A stretch of DNA of 64,000 bases. Origin: Deferribacter autotrophicus. Lineage in GTDB: Bacteria > Chrysiogenota > Deferribacteres > Deferribacterales > Deferribacteraceae. The position numbers and the translations under genes are program-made. The stretch spans positions 355,077 through 419,076 of the forward strand of contig NZ_VFJB01000003.1 of assembly GCF_008362905.1 (NCBI RefSeq), given 5' to 3'. Under the pieces are notes generated by a model, which was not told the origin of the DNA, searched no databases, and saw only the letters and a list, made by a program, of their open reading frames with translations. This document shows, one piece after another, positions 1-12,379 of the stretch (its first letter is position 1; every line of letters begins with the position of its first letter).

Positions 1-943
1 TTGCAAACATTAAAATACCAATAGGTAATTGAATATTTAATTCTTTTGCTCTTTTTAAATTTACAGTAAGTTCAGCTTTGGTATATTTGATATATGGTAT
101 TTTGGATATGGGGAATCCTTTTAATAGTTTTTTAACAATGACTCCAGCTTCAATTCCATGATTGTAACCTGATATAGTAACACCCATGAGGGCTCCATTT
201 TTTACCATCCAGCTTAATAGAGTAATTTCAGGAAGTTTGTTATTTCTTAATGTCCACTTTAAGACGTCAGTATTGTGTAAGTAATTACCTTTATTATCTT
301 TTATCTTTGCACATGTTAGAATGATTAAAATATCATAATTGTCTTGTGCTTCTTTTATTTCTTTTTGCCAATCTGTAAAAAATTCAATATTTTTTATAGT
401 TATTTGCATACTTTTATAGGTTTTTGGACATTTTTCTAGAGCTGATAAGGAACTGATGCTTTTGTCAGATAAAAGTAAAATTTTCTTTGCAGTGGGGAAT
501 GCTTCTTGAATTATTTCAAAAGTTTGTTCAAAATAAATATGCTCAAAAACTCCTGTTACATTGTTTACTTTTTCAAGCTTGTAGTAAGATTTATCTCTGT
601 TTATGCCAGCAAATACTATTTTCTTGTCAGTATTGAAGTATTTTTTACACACAAACTCTAAAGCATTATCATCAAGACATACTAAAATTTGAGGATTTTC
701 TTTCTTTATGATTTCTTCTGCTTTAAATATATTTTGGGTTATTTCATAACTTGAACCGTGTTTGGAATTAAGATAAACTTTATCTGTCTTTTCTTCTGGA
801 ATTATTTCAAAAAAGCCTTTTTCGAAATCTATTACCCAAGGGAAATCTTTATGATAACTTATTACTAGAAGTACTTCTTTGGAATAGGCTGTTTGAGCAA
901 ATATTAAAAAAATGAGTAAACATAGTTTGATATTGTAATTCAT
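1..943 (-). CDS. ABC transporter substrate-binding-like protein (C-terminus outside window)
   Basis: The reading frame is open from an ATG at 943 down to base 2, giving 314 complete residues with no stop, so the protein continues past the left edge. It starts with a typical signal peptide (about residues 1-21, ending AQTAYS). The body has the pattern of the orphan ABC substrate-binding family (PF04392): an IVFAGINR-like strand, a VTGVFE motif and a central LLLSDKS segment. In this family such domains either deliver solutes to an ABC permease or act as the periplasmic sensor of a histidine kinase. The missing C-terminus decides which, so I leave it open. The gene is separated by 54 bases from the end of the dehydrogenase gene to its right, and both lie on the minus strand. 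Confidence 0.7.
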   Translation of the reverse strand, partial: MNYNIKLCLLIFLIFAQTAYSKEVLLVISYHKDFPWVIDFEKGFFEIIPEEKTDKVYLNSKHGSSYEITQNIFKAEEIIKKENPQILVCLDDNALEFVCKKYFNTDKKIVFAGINRDKSYYKLEKVNNVTGVFEHIYFEQTFEIIQEAFPTAKKILLLSDKSISSLSALEKCPKTYKSMQITIKNIEFFTDWQKEIKEAQDNYDILIILTCAKIKDNKGNYLHNTDVLKWTLRNNKLPEITLLSWMVKNGALMGVTISGYNHGIEAGVIVKKLLKGFPISKIPYIKYTKAELTVNLKRAKELNIQLPIGILMFA

Positions 944-997
944 TTAACTTTTTTAAATAAAAATTGATCATTTGTCAACAGCTGATAAAACTAGGTT

Positions 998-1948
998 TTA
1001 ATTTAAGGCGTTTTTCGGTTTTTTACCAAATTTTAGCACGGATATGATACTGTCTGCGCAAAGTTTTGCCATTTCAGCTCTTGTTTTTACAGAAGCGCTC
1101 CCTATGTGAGGTAAAAGAATAACATTTTTCAGGTTAAATAGCTCTGGATGTATTTTTGGTTCAAATTCATAAACATCAAGTCCTGCACCTTTTATTAATC
1201 CTTCTTTGAGTGCTGTTACAAGATCATCCTCTTTTACAATGGGGCCTCTGCCTATATTTATCAAGTAGGCACTGTTTTTCATTTTTTTAAAGGCATTGAT
1301 GGTAAATTTGTGATAACTTTCATCATTTAATGGTGCAATAATTACAATAAAATCAGATTTCTCAAGCAGTTCATCAAAAGATACATATTTTGCACCTGTT
1401 AATATCTCTGCTTGAAGATTTCTATTTCTTGTATGGTAAATGATATCCATTTCAAAACCTTTGCAGCATCTTGCAAAGGCTTGACCTATTCTTCCAAAAC
1501 CATATAGTCCTACAGTTTTTTTGAAAAGGTCGGTGCCAAGGTATAACTCGGGACTCCATCCTGTGAATTTGCCTTCTCGTGTGAAATTATCAGCTTCTAC
1601 AATTCTTCTTGCAATTGAAATCATAAGAGCAAAAGCTAGTTCTGCAGTGGTTTCTGTTAAAACATCGGGTGTGTTGCATACCACAATTCCTTTTTGAGTG
1701 GCAAAAGCTACGTCGATGTTATTGTAACCTACGGCATAGTTGGCTACGACTTTTAAGTTTGGACAGTTTTCAAGTAAGTTTTTATCTATTTTATCTGAAA
1801 GCATGGATATGATTCCGTGAGCGCTTTTTCCTCTTTCATATAGTTCCTCATAGGGGATGGGGGTAGATTCTTTGCGATAATCTAATTCAAAATCTTTTAG
1901 GTATTCTTCCACATTAAAAGGGAGTTTTTGGGTTATAAGTACCTTCAT
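998..1948 (-). CDS. D-isomer-specific 2-hydroxyacid dehydrogenase (glyoxylate/hydroxypyruvate reductase-like)
   Basis: A 316-residue NAD(P)-dependent oxidoreductase, the normal length for the family. The Rossmann motif YGFGRIG lies near residue 150. The catalytic triad is visible: Arg in NIGRGP (about 233), Glu in DVYEFEP (about 261) and His in LLPHIGSA (about 282). Such enzymes reduce 2-keto acids such as glyoxylate or hydroxypyruvate in the cytoplasm; the exact substrate cannot be read from sequence. The ATG overlaps the stop of the deformylase gene by four bases (ATGA), so it is the last gene of a translationally coupled minus-strand operon. An aminotransferase of the serine/alanine-glyoxylate type is encoded at 8831, which would fit glyoxylate/serine metabolism, but this link is only inference. 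Confidence 0.88.
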   Translation of the reverse strand: MKVLITQKLPFNVEEYLKDFELDYRKESTPIPYEELYERGKSAHGIISMLSDKIDKNLLENCPNLKVVANYAVGYNNIDVAFATQKGIVVCNTPDVLTETTAELAFALMISIARRIVEADNFTREGKFTGWSPELYLGTDLFKKTVGLYGFGRIGQAFARCCKGFEMDIIYHTRNRNLQAEILTGAKYVSFDELLEKSDFIVIIAPLNDESYHKFTINAFKKMKNSAYLINIGRGPIVKEDDLVTALKEGLIKGAGLDVYEFEPKIHPELFNLKNVILLPHIGSASVKTRAEMAKLCADSIISVLKFGKKPKNALN

Positions 1949-2448
1949 TTGTATTTTTTCCTCCTGAAAAGGTCTGTTCTTTTAGAAATAATTCTATCAA
2001 TAAACAGTATTCCATCAAGATGGTCAATTTCGTGCTGAATCAATATAGCTTCAAATCCTTCTGTTTCAAAAACGTGCTGTTTCATGTTTTCATCGAAAAA
2101 TTGGACCACAATTTTTTCGGCACGATTTACATTACCAGTAAAATCAGGCACACTCATGCACCCCTCACGGGATTGAATAAGACCTTCCCATTTAATTATT
2201 TCAGGATTTATCATTACTCTTTTGCCATGATGATTTTTACATTTTTTATTTTTACCAGGATCTATAGCTATAATTCTGACCAATTCACCTATTTGAGGAG
2301 CTGCAATCCCTGTGGAATGACTTGTGGCATCCATTGTATCTATCAAGTCTTCAATTACATTTTTTATTTTTTCATCAATATCATTAACCTCTTTACTTAT
2401 TTCTTTCAAAAGAGGGTTGGGATAGACTAAAACTTCTCTGACAGCCAT
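1945..2448 (-). CDS. def: Peptide deformylase
   Basis: A 167-residue enzyme that removes the formyl group from nascent N-terminal methionine. All three family motifs are present: GIAAPQIG (47-54), EGCMSVP (95-101, Cys97 as metal ligand) and HEIDH (139-143, two His ligands and the catalytic Glu). Motif 2 has Met in place of the usual Leu, a conservative change. The start abuts the stop of the ACT-domain gene with zero spacing, and the 3' end overlaps the dehydrogenase gene by four bases. It is therefore embedded in an operon and not next to fmt as in many bacteria. Confidence 0.97.
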   Translation of the reverse strand: MAVREVLVYPNPLLKEISKEVNDIDEKIKNVIEDLIDTMDATSHSTGIAAPQIGELVRIIAIDPGKNKKCKNHHGKRVMINPEIIKWEGLIQSREGCMSVPDFTGNVNRAEKIVVQFFDENMKQHVFETEGFEAILIQHEIDHLDGILFIDRIISKRTDLFRRKKYK

Positions 2449-2988
2449 TTACAACTCGTATGTTTCAATATGACGAATACTTATATCAGTGTTTATATTT
2501 TTTGCAATTTCTTTTAATTCTTCAGACCAGTTTTTATTTTTAAAATCTTCTGGGATAATAACTTCTAGTACCATAATATAAACAGGTTTTTCATCACTAC
2601 CCGCAACTTTTGTCTGTAAATCTACGATATTGATTTCATTATTAGCTAAAAAATCAGCCACTTTAAAAACAATTCCAGGTTTGTCAGCACCATACACTGA
2701 GATGACGTATGTTTCACCAGATGGAAGAGTCTTTAATTTGTCAATTTTCCTTACACTTATGGCCATACCAAGTTCTTTAACTAGAGGTGCAAATTTTTTC
2801 TTAATTTTATTTATTTTATAATCTTCCGAGCAACTTACAATCAAGATCATTGAGAAAAAGCCTCTTAAAAGTGTAGAGGACGAGTCTTCAATATTAAAAT
2901 TGTTTTCATAAAGAATTTTTGATACTTTGGCCACAATGCCAGGTCTATCTTCGCTGATAAAAGTTAGAGCATAATAGTTTTTTTTCAT
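2449..2988 (-). CDS. Tandem ACT-domain protein (GcvR-like)
   Basis: A 179-residue protein made of two ACT domains (about 1-85 and 90-179). Each begins with the pattern TFISEDRPGIVAKVSKIL or SVYGADKPGIVFKVADFL, typical of amino-acid-sensing ACT folds. It has no DNA-binding or catalytic domain. The closest known type is the glycine cleavage system repressor GcvR and its relatives, which bind small molecules and modulate partners. Position between an HD-GYP gene (four-base overlap) and def (zero gap) shows co-transcription but does not reveal the ligand. Confidence 0.75.
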   Translation of the reverse strand: MKKNYYALTFISEDRPGIVAKVSKILYENNFNIEDSSSTLLRGFFSMILIVSCSEDYKINKIKKKFAPLVKELGMAISVRKIDKLKTLPSGETYVISVYGADKPGIVFKVADFLANNEINIVDLQTKVAGSDEKPVYIMVLEVIIPEDFKNKNWSEELKEIAKNINTDISIRHIETYEL

Positions 2989-4214
2989 ATCGATACTCCC
3001 TGTTTTGCCTTTAAAAGGAATTTATCCATTATTTTATTTGTATCAATATTTAACTTTTTTGGATCAAGTGGTGCTATGATAGATTTGTAAGGTTTTTGGG
3101 TCAAAAGATTGTATTTTTCAAGGTCAAAAAGATAAGGTTCTGTAGTTTTTTTTCTTTCATCAGTTATTACAAGCACTTTGGGTCTTGTGGGATCTTCCTT
3201 GTTTTGTTCAAAAACAATTGCTAGTTCTCCAGTATCCAGTAAGACGAGAGTTCCTACGGGGTAGATGCCAACTACCTCCATAAAGAATTTTACTAGGATT
3301 TTGTTAAAATGCTTTTCCGACCAGCTAAATATTGTTTGTAAAGCCTTTGGTGGAAGCATAGCATCGTGGTAAACCCTTCTGGATGTGATTGCATCATATA
3401 CGTCAACGATTGAGACAATTTTGGCATACAGATGTATTTGTGGTTCTTTCAGTCCTAAAGGGTATCCACTGCCATCTGCTCTTTCATGATGTAAGTAGAC
3501 TGCATGAAGTGCTTCTTCTGTCATGTTTGGATCGTTTTTTAAGAGTTCAAATCCATAAACAGGGTGTTTTTTCATTATAGCAAATTCTTCATCAGTCAGT
3601 TTGCCAGGTTTATTTAAGATTTTATCTGATATTTTCATTTTACCAATATCATGTAATAATGCACCTAGTCCCAAGTTTTTAAGTCCTGGAACGTCGAAAC
3701 CATACCTTTTACCAAGTACGATAGATAAAATTCCAACATTTAAGCTATGAACAAAAGTATATTCATCAAAACTTTTTAACCTTGAAAGGGTAACAACAAG
3801 ATGTGGTTTTTTAAAGCAAGAGTCTACAAAGGTTTCCACAACTTTTTTGGCAGTTTCTGTATCAATCGATTTTCCTGTTCTTACATCTAAATATAACTGT
3901 TTGGTGATTTTTTTAGCGCGTTCATGCAAAGATTTTAACTCATCAATTTCTTTGAGTGTTGTGGTGTATTTTGTTATATCGAGTCTTTCGGCTTGTTTAA
4001 TTAATTCTTTTTTGAAAGATTTTTCTAAACCATAGAGATCTTCAGTAATTTCATCTTTTTTTATGTAAACTTCTTTTACTCCATAATTTTTGAGGATATC
4101 GATAATGTCAAGACTTGTTACAGGTTTATTCATAAAAGATAAATTCAACCATGGTTTATCAGTTTTTACAATAGTTACACCAAGTCTAACTTGGTCAATA
4201 GGAATTTTAATCAA
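2985..4214 (-). CDS. HD-GYP domain cyclic-di-GMP phosphodiesterase
   Basis: A 409-residue protein beginning with TTG at 4214, preceded by an AAGGAG ribosome-binding site; no better ATG lies nearby. The N-terminal ~130 residues match the DUF3391-type domain often found before HD-GYP. The HD-GYP core shows HDIGKMKISD and HHERADGSGYP, including the GYP triplet, so catalytic residues for c-di-GMP hydrolysis are intact. There is no signal peptide or membrane segment, so it should be cytoplasmic. It is the first gene of the minus-strand operon leading into the ACT protein, def and the dehydrogenase, and diverges from clpC. Confidence 0.9.
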   Translation of the reverse strand: MIKIPIDQVRLGVTIVKTDKPWLNLSFMNKPVTSLDIIDILKNYGVKEVYIKKDEITEDLYGLEKSFKKELIKQAERLDITKYTTTLKEIDELKSLHERAKKITKQLYLDVRTGKSIDTETAKKVVETFVDSCFKKPHLVVTLSRLKSFDEYTFVHSLNVGILSIVLGKRYGFDVPGLKNLGLGALLHDIGKMKISDKILNKPGKLTDEEFAIMKKHPVYGFELLKNDPNMTEEALHAVYLHHERADGSGYPLGLKEPQIHLYAKIVSIVDVYDAITSRRVYHDAMLPPKALQTIFSWSEKHFNKILVKFFMEVVGIYPVGTLVLLDTGELAIVFEQNKEDPTRPKVLVITDERKKTTEPYLFDLEKYNLLTQKPYKSIIAPLDPKKLNIDTNKIMDKFLLKAKQGVSI

Positions 4215-4247
4215 CTGATGCTCCTTCTAATTTTAAGTCATCAATTC

Positions 4248-4278
4248 TTGACATAGCCTTGCTATAGTTTATTATAAT
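4248..4278 (+). promoter_or_regulatory. Probable sigma-70 promoter of clpC
   Basis: A perfect TTGACA (4248-4253) is followed by TATTAT at 4270-4275 (16-base spacer) or TATAAT at 4273-4278 (19-base spacer). It lies about 80 bases upstream of the clpC ATG, in the divergent interval. No CtsR-type operator was recognised. Confidence 0.6.
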
Positions 4279-4357
4279 CAATAAAGTTTATATTTGCAAA
4301 TAGTACTTGGTTAAATTAAGTTGTAGCGGTTATAATTTAAGAAAAAAAGAGGATATT

Positions 4358-6757
4358 ATGTTTGAATATTTTTCAGAAAGAGCAAGACGGGTAATTTTGT
4401 TTTCAAGGGAAGAAGCTGAAAAGCTGATGAATTCATACATTGATACGGAACATCTTTTAATTGGGCTTTTAAAGGATAAAAATAGTGTTCCAACTGAAAT
4501 TTTTAACAGGAGAGGGTTCAATACCACGACTTTAATAAAAGAGATTGAAAATCTCACTGGGGACGGGAAGAATTTAATGATAAAGGGGAGCATCCCGTTT
4601 AGCCCTCTTGCAAGAAAAGTCCTTGAGTATGCAGTGGAAGAAGCAAATCTATTGAATCATAAGTATATAAATCCTGAACATATTTTATTAGGGTTAATGA
4701 AAGAAAAAAGAGGAAAGGCATTTTCTATACTCAAAAAACTTGGTTTTGACCTTATTACATTAAGAGATGAGGTGAGGATTCTTACAAAAAATTACAACAA
4801 ACAGTCTCCTGTGGCTACTCCAACAATAGATGAGTTTGGTAAAGATTTAACTGAGATGGCAATGAAAGGTTATTTAGATCCAGTTATTGGAAGGGAACTG
4901 GAGATAGATAGACTGATTCAGATACTTGGTCGAAGGATTAAGAACAATGCTATATTGATAGGTTTTCCTGGTGTTGGGAAAACGGCTATAGTAGAAGGGC
5001 TTGCTATTAGGATGGCAAAGGGTGAAATTCCTGAGATATTAAAAGGGAAGAGGCTTATTTCTCTTGACCTTGGGACAATTGTAGCAGGGACAAAGTATAG
5101 AGGCCAGTTTGAAGAAAGGATGAAAAATATCATTAAAGAGATTGAAAATGCTGGGAATATAATAATTTTTATTGATGAAATTCACACAATAATTGGAGCG
5201 GGTGCTGCAGAGGGTTCAATAGATGCTTCTAATATGTTGAAGCCTGCCCTTGCAAGGGGAAAATTTCAATGTATAGGTGCTACCACATTTAAGGAATATC
5301 GAAAATATTTTGAAAAGGATGGAGCATTAGAGAGAAGGTTTCAAACTATAACTGTGGAGCCACCAACAGCTGAAGAAACAGAAAAAATACTTAAGGGGCT
5401 AAGGAAATATTATGAAGACTTTCATAAAGTTTTCATCCCTGATGATGTGATAAAAGAGACCATCTATCTAACAGATAGATACATCACCGATAGATATCAG
5501 CCTGATAAAAGTATAGATGTTATTGATGAAGCAGCGAGTAAATTAAAACTGAAAAAAAATACATTGCCTAAAGAGCTGATTAAGTTAAAAGAAGAGATTG
5601 AACGGTTAAAACAGGAAAGAGCATCTTATTTTGGCACAAGTAATTTTTCTGAAATTGAAAAATATTCAGATAAAATTGATAAAAAATTAAGAGAATACAA
5701 TGAAAAGTACAACAATTGGAAAGAACATCTAGATGATAATTGGCCTGTAATGACTGTGGATGATGTGGCAGAAGTTGTATCAGGGATTTCTGGTATTCCT
5801 GTGAAAAAATTAAGACAAGAGGATTCTGAGAAGGCAGCAATTATAGATAAGGTACTTAAAAAATATGTGGTTGGACAGGATGAGGCAATAGATTTGGTAT
5901 CAAAAGCTATCAAGAGAAGTTTTGCCGGTTTAAATAATCCTAATAGGCCTTTAGGTTCATTTATTTTTTTAGGTCCTACTGGTGTGGGTAAAACCGAGCT
6001 TTCAAAGCGGCTTGCTGAGATCATTTTTGGTTCACAGGATGCTCTAATTAGAATAGATATGAGTGAGTATATGGAAAAGTTTAATGTTTCAAGATTGATT
6101 GGAGCGCCTCCAGGTTATGTGGGGTATGACGAGGGTGGTAAGCTCACTGAAGAGGTTAGAAGAAGACCTTATGCTGTAGTTCTTTTTGATGAGATAGAGA
6201 AGGCTCATCCTGATGTGTTAAATATTTTGCTTCAAATAATGGATGAAGGGTTTGTTACTGACAGCCATGGGTACAAGGTGAATTTTAAAAATACCATAAT
6301 AATTATGACCTCAAATCTAGGTACGAAGAGCTCCATTACAGGGAAAAAGCTTGGGTTTGGAAATGTTAAAAACAATTATCTGGAATATGAGGCTTTCAAG
6401 AGAAATGCTTTGAAAGAATTGCAGGATAGATTCCCTCCTGAATTTATAAACAGGGTTGATGATGTGATAGTTTTTAAACCTTTGACTAAAGAGGAGATAT
6501 GTAAAATTATTGATCTTCAGCTTGAAGAGATAAATAAAAGATTGGTGAAGATTGGAAAACGTATAGAAATGGATGATAGAGCAAAAGAAATCTTGCTTGA
6601 AAAAGATTATAATTTTATGTATGGAGCAAGGCCCATAAAAAGAATATTACAAAAATATGTAGAAGATGTGTTGAGTGATTTGCTTCTTGCGGGAAAATTT
6701 AAGAGAAGGAGAAATATTAAGGTTCGGGAGAAGGATGGTGAGCTTGTTTTCAAATAA
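4358..6757 (+). CDS. clpC: ClpC-type AAA+ unfoldase
   Basis: A 799-residue Hsp100 ATPase, the length expected for ClpC. It has an N-terminal double Clp repeat domain (residues ~1-145), AAA module 1 with Walker A GFPGVGKT (~190) and IIIFIDEIHT, a short coiled middle segment (~400-450), and AAA module 2 with GPTGVGKT (~545) and VVLFDEIEKAHPDV. It would unfold substrates for ClpP, with adaptor-dependent specificity. I chose the ATG at 4358 because MFEYFSERARRVI is the conserved family start and GAGGA precedes it; a TTG 51 bases upstream stays in frame but adds non-homologous residues. Its end overlaps the next gene by 23 bases. Confidence 0.93.
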   Translation: MFEYFSERARRVILFSREEAEKLMNSYIDTEHLLIGLLKDKNSVPTEIFNRRGFNTTTLIKEIENLTGDGKNLMIKGSIPFSPLARKVLEYAVEEANLLNHKYINPEHILLGLMKEKRGKAFSILKKLGFDLITLRDEVRILTKNYNKQSPVATPTIDEFGKDLTEMAMKGYLDPVIGRELEIDRLIQILGRRIKNNAILIGFPGVGKTAIVEGLAIRMAKGEIPEILKGKRLISLDLGTIVAGTKYRGQFEERMKNIIKEIENAGNIIIFIDEIHTIIGAGAAEGSIDASNMLKPALARGKFQCIGATTFKEYRKYFEKDGALERRFQTITVEPPTAEETEKILKGLRKYYEDFHKVFIPDDVIKETIYLTDRYITDRYQPDKSIDVIDEAASKLKLKKNTLPKELIKLKEEIERLKQERASYFGTSNFSEIEKYSDKIDKKLREYNEKYNNWKEHLDDNWPVMTVDDVAEVVSGISGIPVKKLRQEDSEKAAIIDKVLKKYVVGQDEAIDLVSKAIKRSFAGLNNPNRPLGSFIFLGPTGVGKTELSKRLAEIIFGSQDALIRIDMSEYMEKFNVSRLIGAPPGYVGYDEGGKLTEEVRRRPYAVVLFDEIEKAHPDVLNILLQIMDEGFVTDSHGYKVNFKNTIIIMTSNLGTKSSITGKKLGFGNVKNNYLEYEAFKRNALKELQDRFPPEFINRVDDVIVFKPLTKEEICKIIDLQLEEINKRLVKIGKRIEMDDRAKEILLEKDYNFMYGARPIKRILQKYVEDVLSDLLLAGKFKRRRNIKVREKDGELVFK

Positions 6758-8054
6758 AAAAATTGTGGTTGTGGGGGCAGGTGCCATCGGTTCTTTTTAT
6801 GGGGGATTGCTTAAAGAGGCTGGGTTTGATGTAACTTTAATATGTAGAGGAAAACACTTAGAAGCTATCAAAAGAAATGGTTTGAAGATTAAAAGTTTCA
6901 AGCTAGGAGAAAAGGATATTGATATTAAGGCGTCAGATAAACTGGATGGAAAATACGATATCGGTATAATTTCAGTGAAGTCTCAAGATACTGAGACTGC
7001 ATGCTTGATGTTGCAAAATCACCTAAGTGATGATGGTTTTGTGGTATCTTTTCAGAATGGTGTAGATAATAAGGAAATTATTAAAAGGTATTTTCCGGAA
7101 AATAAAATACTTCTTGCTACCCTTTTTGTCGGGTTACACATTGATCCTCCAGGAGTTGTTAATCATTCTGCTGCTGGAAACATTACTTTTGGTGCAGCTA
7201 CAGCAGATGGTAAAAAGTATATTGATGTATTAGAAGAGATTTTCAAAGTAGCAGGGTTTGAGTATAAAATTGATGACAATATTGAAAAGGTTTTATGGAA
7301 AAAGCTACTTTGGAACATTGCCTTTAATCCTTTATCGGCTTTGCTAGAAAGCACCTGTGGTAAAATGGTTGCCGATCCACAGATAAAGGATTTGATGAAT
7401 AGGATGGTGTTAGAAGGGGTAAAAGCTGCATCTTTTGATGGTGTGAAGATTGAAAAAGAGTATTATGAAAATGTAATAAATATGACTAAAAATCTTGAAA
7501 ATTATAAGACAAGCATGCTCCAGGATATTGAGAAAGGGAAAAATCCTGAGGTAGATGGGATTTTAATGCCAATCATAAGAAGGCACAGTGAGCATGGTAA
7601 GGAAGCTCCCTACTGTGATACAGTTTACAGAGCATTGAAGTTTAAATATGGAAGTAAATTTATTTATACTCCAAAACTTACTGTGGATGTAATAGTGGAA
7701 AACAGTAAAGGGGAGATTTTGTTGATTGAAAGGAAAAATCCTCCTTATGGTTGGGCTCTACCTGGTGGTTTTGTGGATTATGGAGAAAGGGTGGAGGATG
7801 CTGCTAAAAGGGAATTGCTTGAGGAAACTAGTATTACTGTAGATGAGATTAAATTGTTGGGTGTTTATTCTGATCCAAAACGAGATCCTCGAGGTCACAC
7901 TGTAAGTGTGGTTTATTATACTAAATTTGATGGTGGTTTTAAGGCAGGTGATGATGCAAAAAGTGCAAAATTTTTCCCAAAGGATAAACTACCATCCTTA
8001 ATAGCTTTTGATCATGGAGAGATTCTTAATGATTATTTAGCATTAGAAAAATAG
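6735..8054 (+). CDS. Ketopantoate reductase-like protein fused to a NUDIX hydrolase
   Basis: A 439-residue two-domain protein. Residues ~1-305 form a 2-dehydropantoate 2-reductase (PanE/ApbA) fold: NAD(P) motif VVGAGAIGSFYGGLL, the NPLSALL segment with the family Asn, and a DIEKGKNPEVD-type C-terminal signature. Residues ~310-439 are a NUDIX hydrolase with the box GFVDYGERVEDAAKRELLEE; the usual final Gly is Ser. The reductase would make pantoate for coenzyme A; the NUDIX domain may act on a nucleotide or ADP-ribose type substrate. ATG at 6735 was chosen for its GGGAGAAGG leader. An upstream in-frame start at 6675 would only read the clpC end in another frame. Confidence 0.82.
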   Translation: MVSLFSNKKIVVVGAGAIGSFYGGLLKEAGFDVTLICRGKHLEAIKRNGLKIKSFKLGEKDIDIKASDKLDGKYDIGIISVKSQDTETACLMLQNHLSDDGFVVSFQNGVDNKEIIKRYFPENKILLATLFVGLHIDPPGVVNHSAAGNITFGAATADGKKYIDVLEEIFKVAGFEYKIDDNIEKVLWKKLLWNIAFNPLSALLESTCGKMVADPQIKDLMNRMVLEGVKAASFDGVKIEKEYYENVINMTKNLENYKTSMLQDIEKGKNPEVDGILMPIIRRHSEHGKEAPYCDTVYRALKFKYGSKFIYTPKLTVDVIVENSKGEILLIERKNPPYGWALPGGFVDYGERVEDAAKRELLEETSITVDEIKLLGVYSDPKRDPRGHTVSVVYYTKFDGGFKAGDDAKSAKFFPKDKLPSLIAFDHGEILNDYLALEK

Positions 8055-8174
8055 TCGTATTTGCTAATCATAGTTATAGAAAAATCTTGCCTTTTCTTTT
8101 ATAAAGTTTTACAACTTTGGGGTAATTTGTAGAATGTTAGTACTAGTTGAAATTTCTGTGTCAAGGGGAAGAAG

Positions 8175-8816
8175 ATGATAGTTGCTCCATCTATATTAAG
8201 TGCTGACTTTTCAAAGCTTGGTGAGGAAATTAAAGCTGTTGAAATGGCAGGGGCTGATTGGATCCATATAGATGTTATGGATGGTCATTTTGTGCCTAAT
8301 ATTACAATAGGTCCTGTTGTAATAAAATCGTTGAGAAAAGTTACAAAACTACCGTTTGATGTACATTTGATGATATCAGAACCTGAAAAGTATGTGGAAG
8401 AATTTGTTAAAGCTGGAGCAGATATCTTGACAGTGCATGCCGAGGCGTCGATTCATTTACATAGACTCATTACACAGATTAAGGATTTAGGTGTAAAAGC
8501 AGGCGTTTCCATAAATCCTGCGACACCTTTATCAATGCTCGAAGAGATTTTACCTTTTGTAGATTTGGTACTAATTATGAGTGTAAATCCCGGTTTTGGA
8601 GGGCAGCAGTTTATAGAAACTTCATTGGCTAAAATAAGACGTTTAAAAGAAATGGTATCAAAACTTGAAAAGGATATCATTATTGAAGTGGATGGCGGAG
8701 TAAATGGTAAGAATGCCGCCAGTTTGAAAGAAGCAGGTTGCGATGTTCTTGTAGCTGGAAGCTATATTTTTAACTCAACAGATTATAAAGAAAAGATAAA
8801 ATCACTAAAGGTATAA
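8175..8816 (+). CDS. rpe: Ribulose-phosphate 3-epimerase
   Basis: A 213-residue TIM-barrel enzyme interconverting ribulose-5-phosphate and xylulose-5-phosphate. Family signatures are clear: [16 protein letters not shown] at the N-terminus, [18 protein letters not shown] (metal-binding His/Asp), [12 protein letters not shown] and IEVDGGVN near the C-terminus. An AAGGGGAAGAAG leader precedes the ATG. The gene lies 120 bases after the reductase/NUDIX gene and 14 bases before the aminotransferase gene, which suggests co-transcription with the latter. Confidence 0.96.
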   Translation: MIVAPSILSADFSKLGEEIKAVEMAGADWIHIDVMDGHFVPNITIGPVVIKSLRKVTKLPFDVHLMISEPEKYVEEFVKAGADILTVHAEASIHLHRLITQIKDLGVKAGVSINPATPLSMLEEILPFVDLVLIMSVNPGFGGQQFIETSLAKIRRLKEMVSKLEKDIIIEVDGGVNGKNAASLKEAGCDVLVAGSYIFNSTDYKEKIKSLKV

Positions 8817-8830
8817 TAGGGGAGATTAGT

Positions 8831-9984
8831 ATGATTAAGAAGTATTTGCTTGCACCTGGTCCTACTATGGTACCTGAATCAGTTTTGCTTGAAATGGCAA
8901 AACCTATGATGCATCATAGAACTTCAGAATTTTCAAATATTTTTGCTGATGTCAGAGAAAAGCTTAAACCTATATTTGGGACTAAAAACGATTGTTTACT
9001 GATTTCTGGTAGTGGTACAGCTGCTATGGAGGCTGCGGTTGTTAATACTTTGTCTCCAGGTGACAAGGTATTGGTTGTAAATGCTGGTAAATTTGGTAAA
9101 AGATGGGCTGAGATTTGTTCAAAATTTCAGTTAGATGTTATGACTATAGATTTAGAATGGGGGCGTTCTGTAAAAGTTGAGCAAGTAGAGTCTGCGCTGA
9201 TTGCAAACCCTGATACAAAAGCTGTGTTTATTCAGGCAAGTGAGACTTCCACTACTGCCTATCACCCCGTTGATAAAATAGGAAATCTTTTGAAATTGTT
9301 TGATAATACACTTTTTGTGGTGGATGGGATTACATCTGTGGGAGTGGTAGAAACAAAAATGGATGAATGGGGGATTGATATTCTTGTTACAGGCTCGCAA
9401 AAAGCATTTATGCTTCCTCCTGGATTATCCATCATTGCTATGAGTGAAAAGGCATGGAGATTTGTAGAAAAATCTAAGATGCCTAAATATTATTTGGATT
9501 TAATAAAGGAAAGAAAAGCTCAGAATAACAATACTACAGCTTATACACCAGCTGTGTCTCTGATAATTGGGCTAAATAAAGTGCTTGATTTAATGCATGA
9601 AGAGGGGTTGGAAAACGTTTATTTGAGACACAGTGTTTGTGCAGATGCAACAAGGGAGGCTGTGAAAGCTCTTGGGTTACAGATTTTAGCAAAAGACATC
9701 CCTTCAAATGCGGCAACAGGTTTTTATCTACCTGATGGGATTGATGGTGGTAAATTTGTAAAATTTTTACGAGAAAGGATGGGTGTTACTTTTGCTGGTG
9801 GGCAAGATCATCTAAAAGGTAAAATTGTGAGAATTTCTCATTTAGGGTATCATGATGTCTTTGATACAGTTGTGGCTATTTCTGCCCTTGAGTTGGGTCT
9901 CAAAAAGTTTGGATATGAATTTGAAATGGGGGCTGGTGTAAAGGCTGCTGAGGAAGTGATTTATAAAAGCAGGATCAAAGGGTT

Positions 9985-9988
<4 letters not shown>
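8831..9988 (+). CDS. Class V pyridoxal-phosphate aminotransferase (serine/alanine-glyoxylate type)
   Basis: A 385-residue aminotransferase. The start KKYLLAPGPTMVPESVL, the SGSGTAAMEAAV loop, the FVVDGITSVG strand and the PLP-lysine region TGSQKAFMLPPGLS mark the alanine-glyoxylate/serine-pyruvate group. Such enzymes move the amino group between serine or alanine and glyoxylate or pyruvate. Relatives are often mislabelled 'soluble hydrogenase small subunit'. The last four bases overlap the hisZ start (ATGA), so translation is coupled to hisZ. Confidence 0.9.
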
Positions 9989-12379
<2,391 letters not shown>

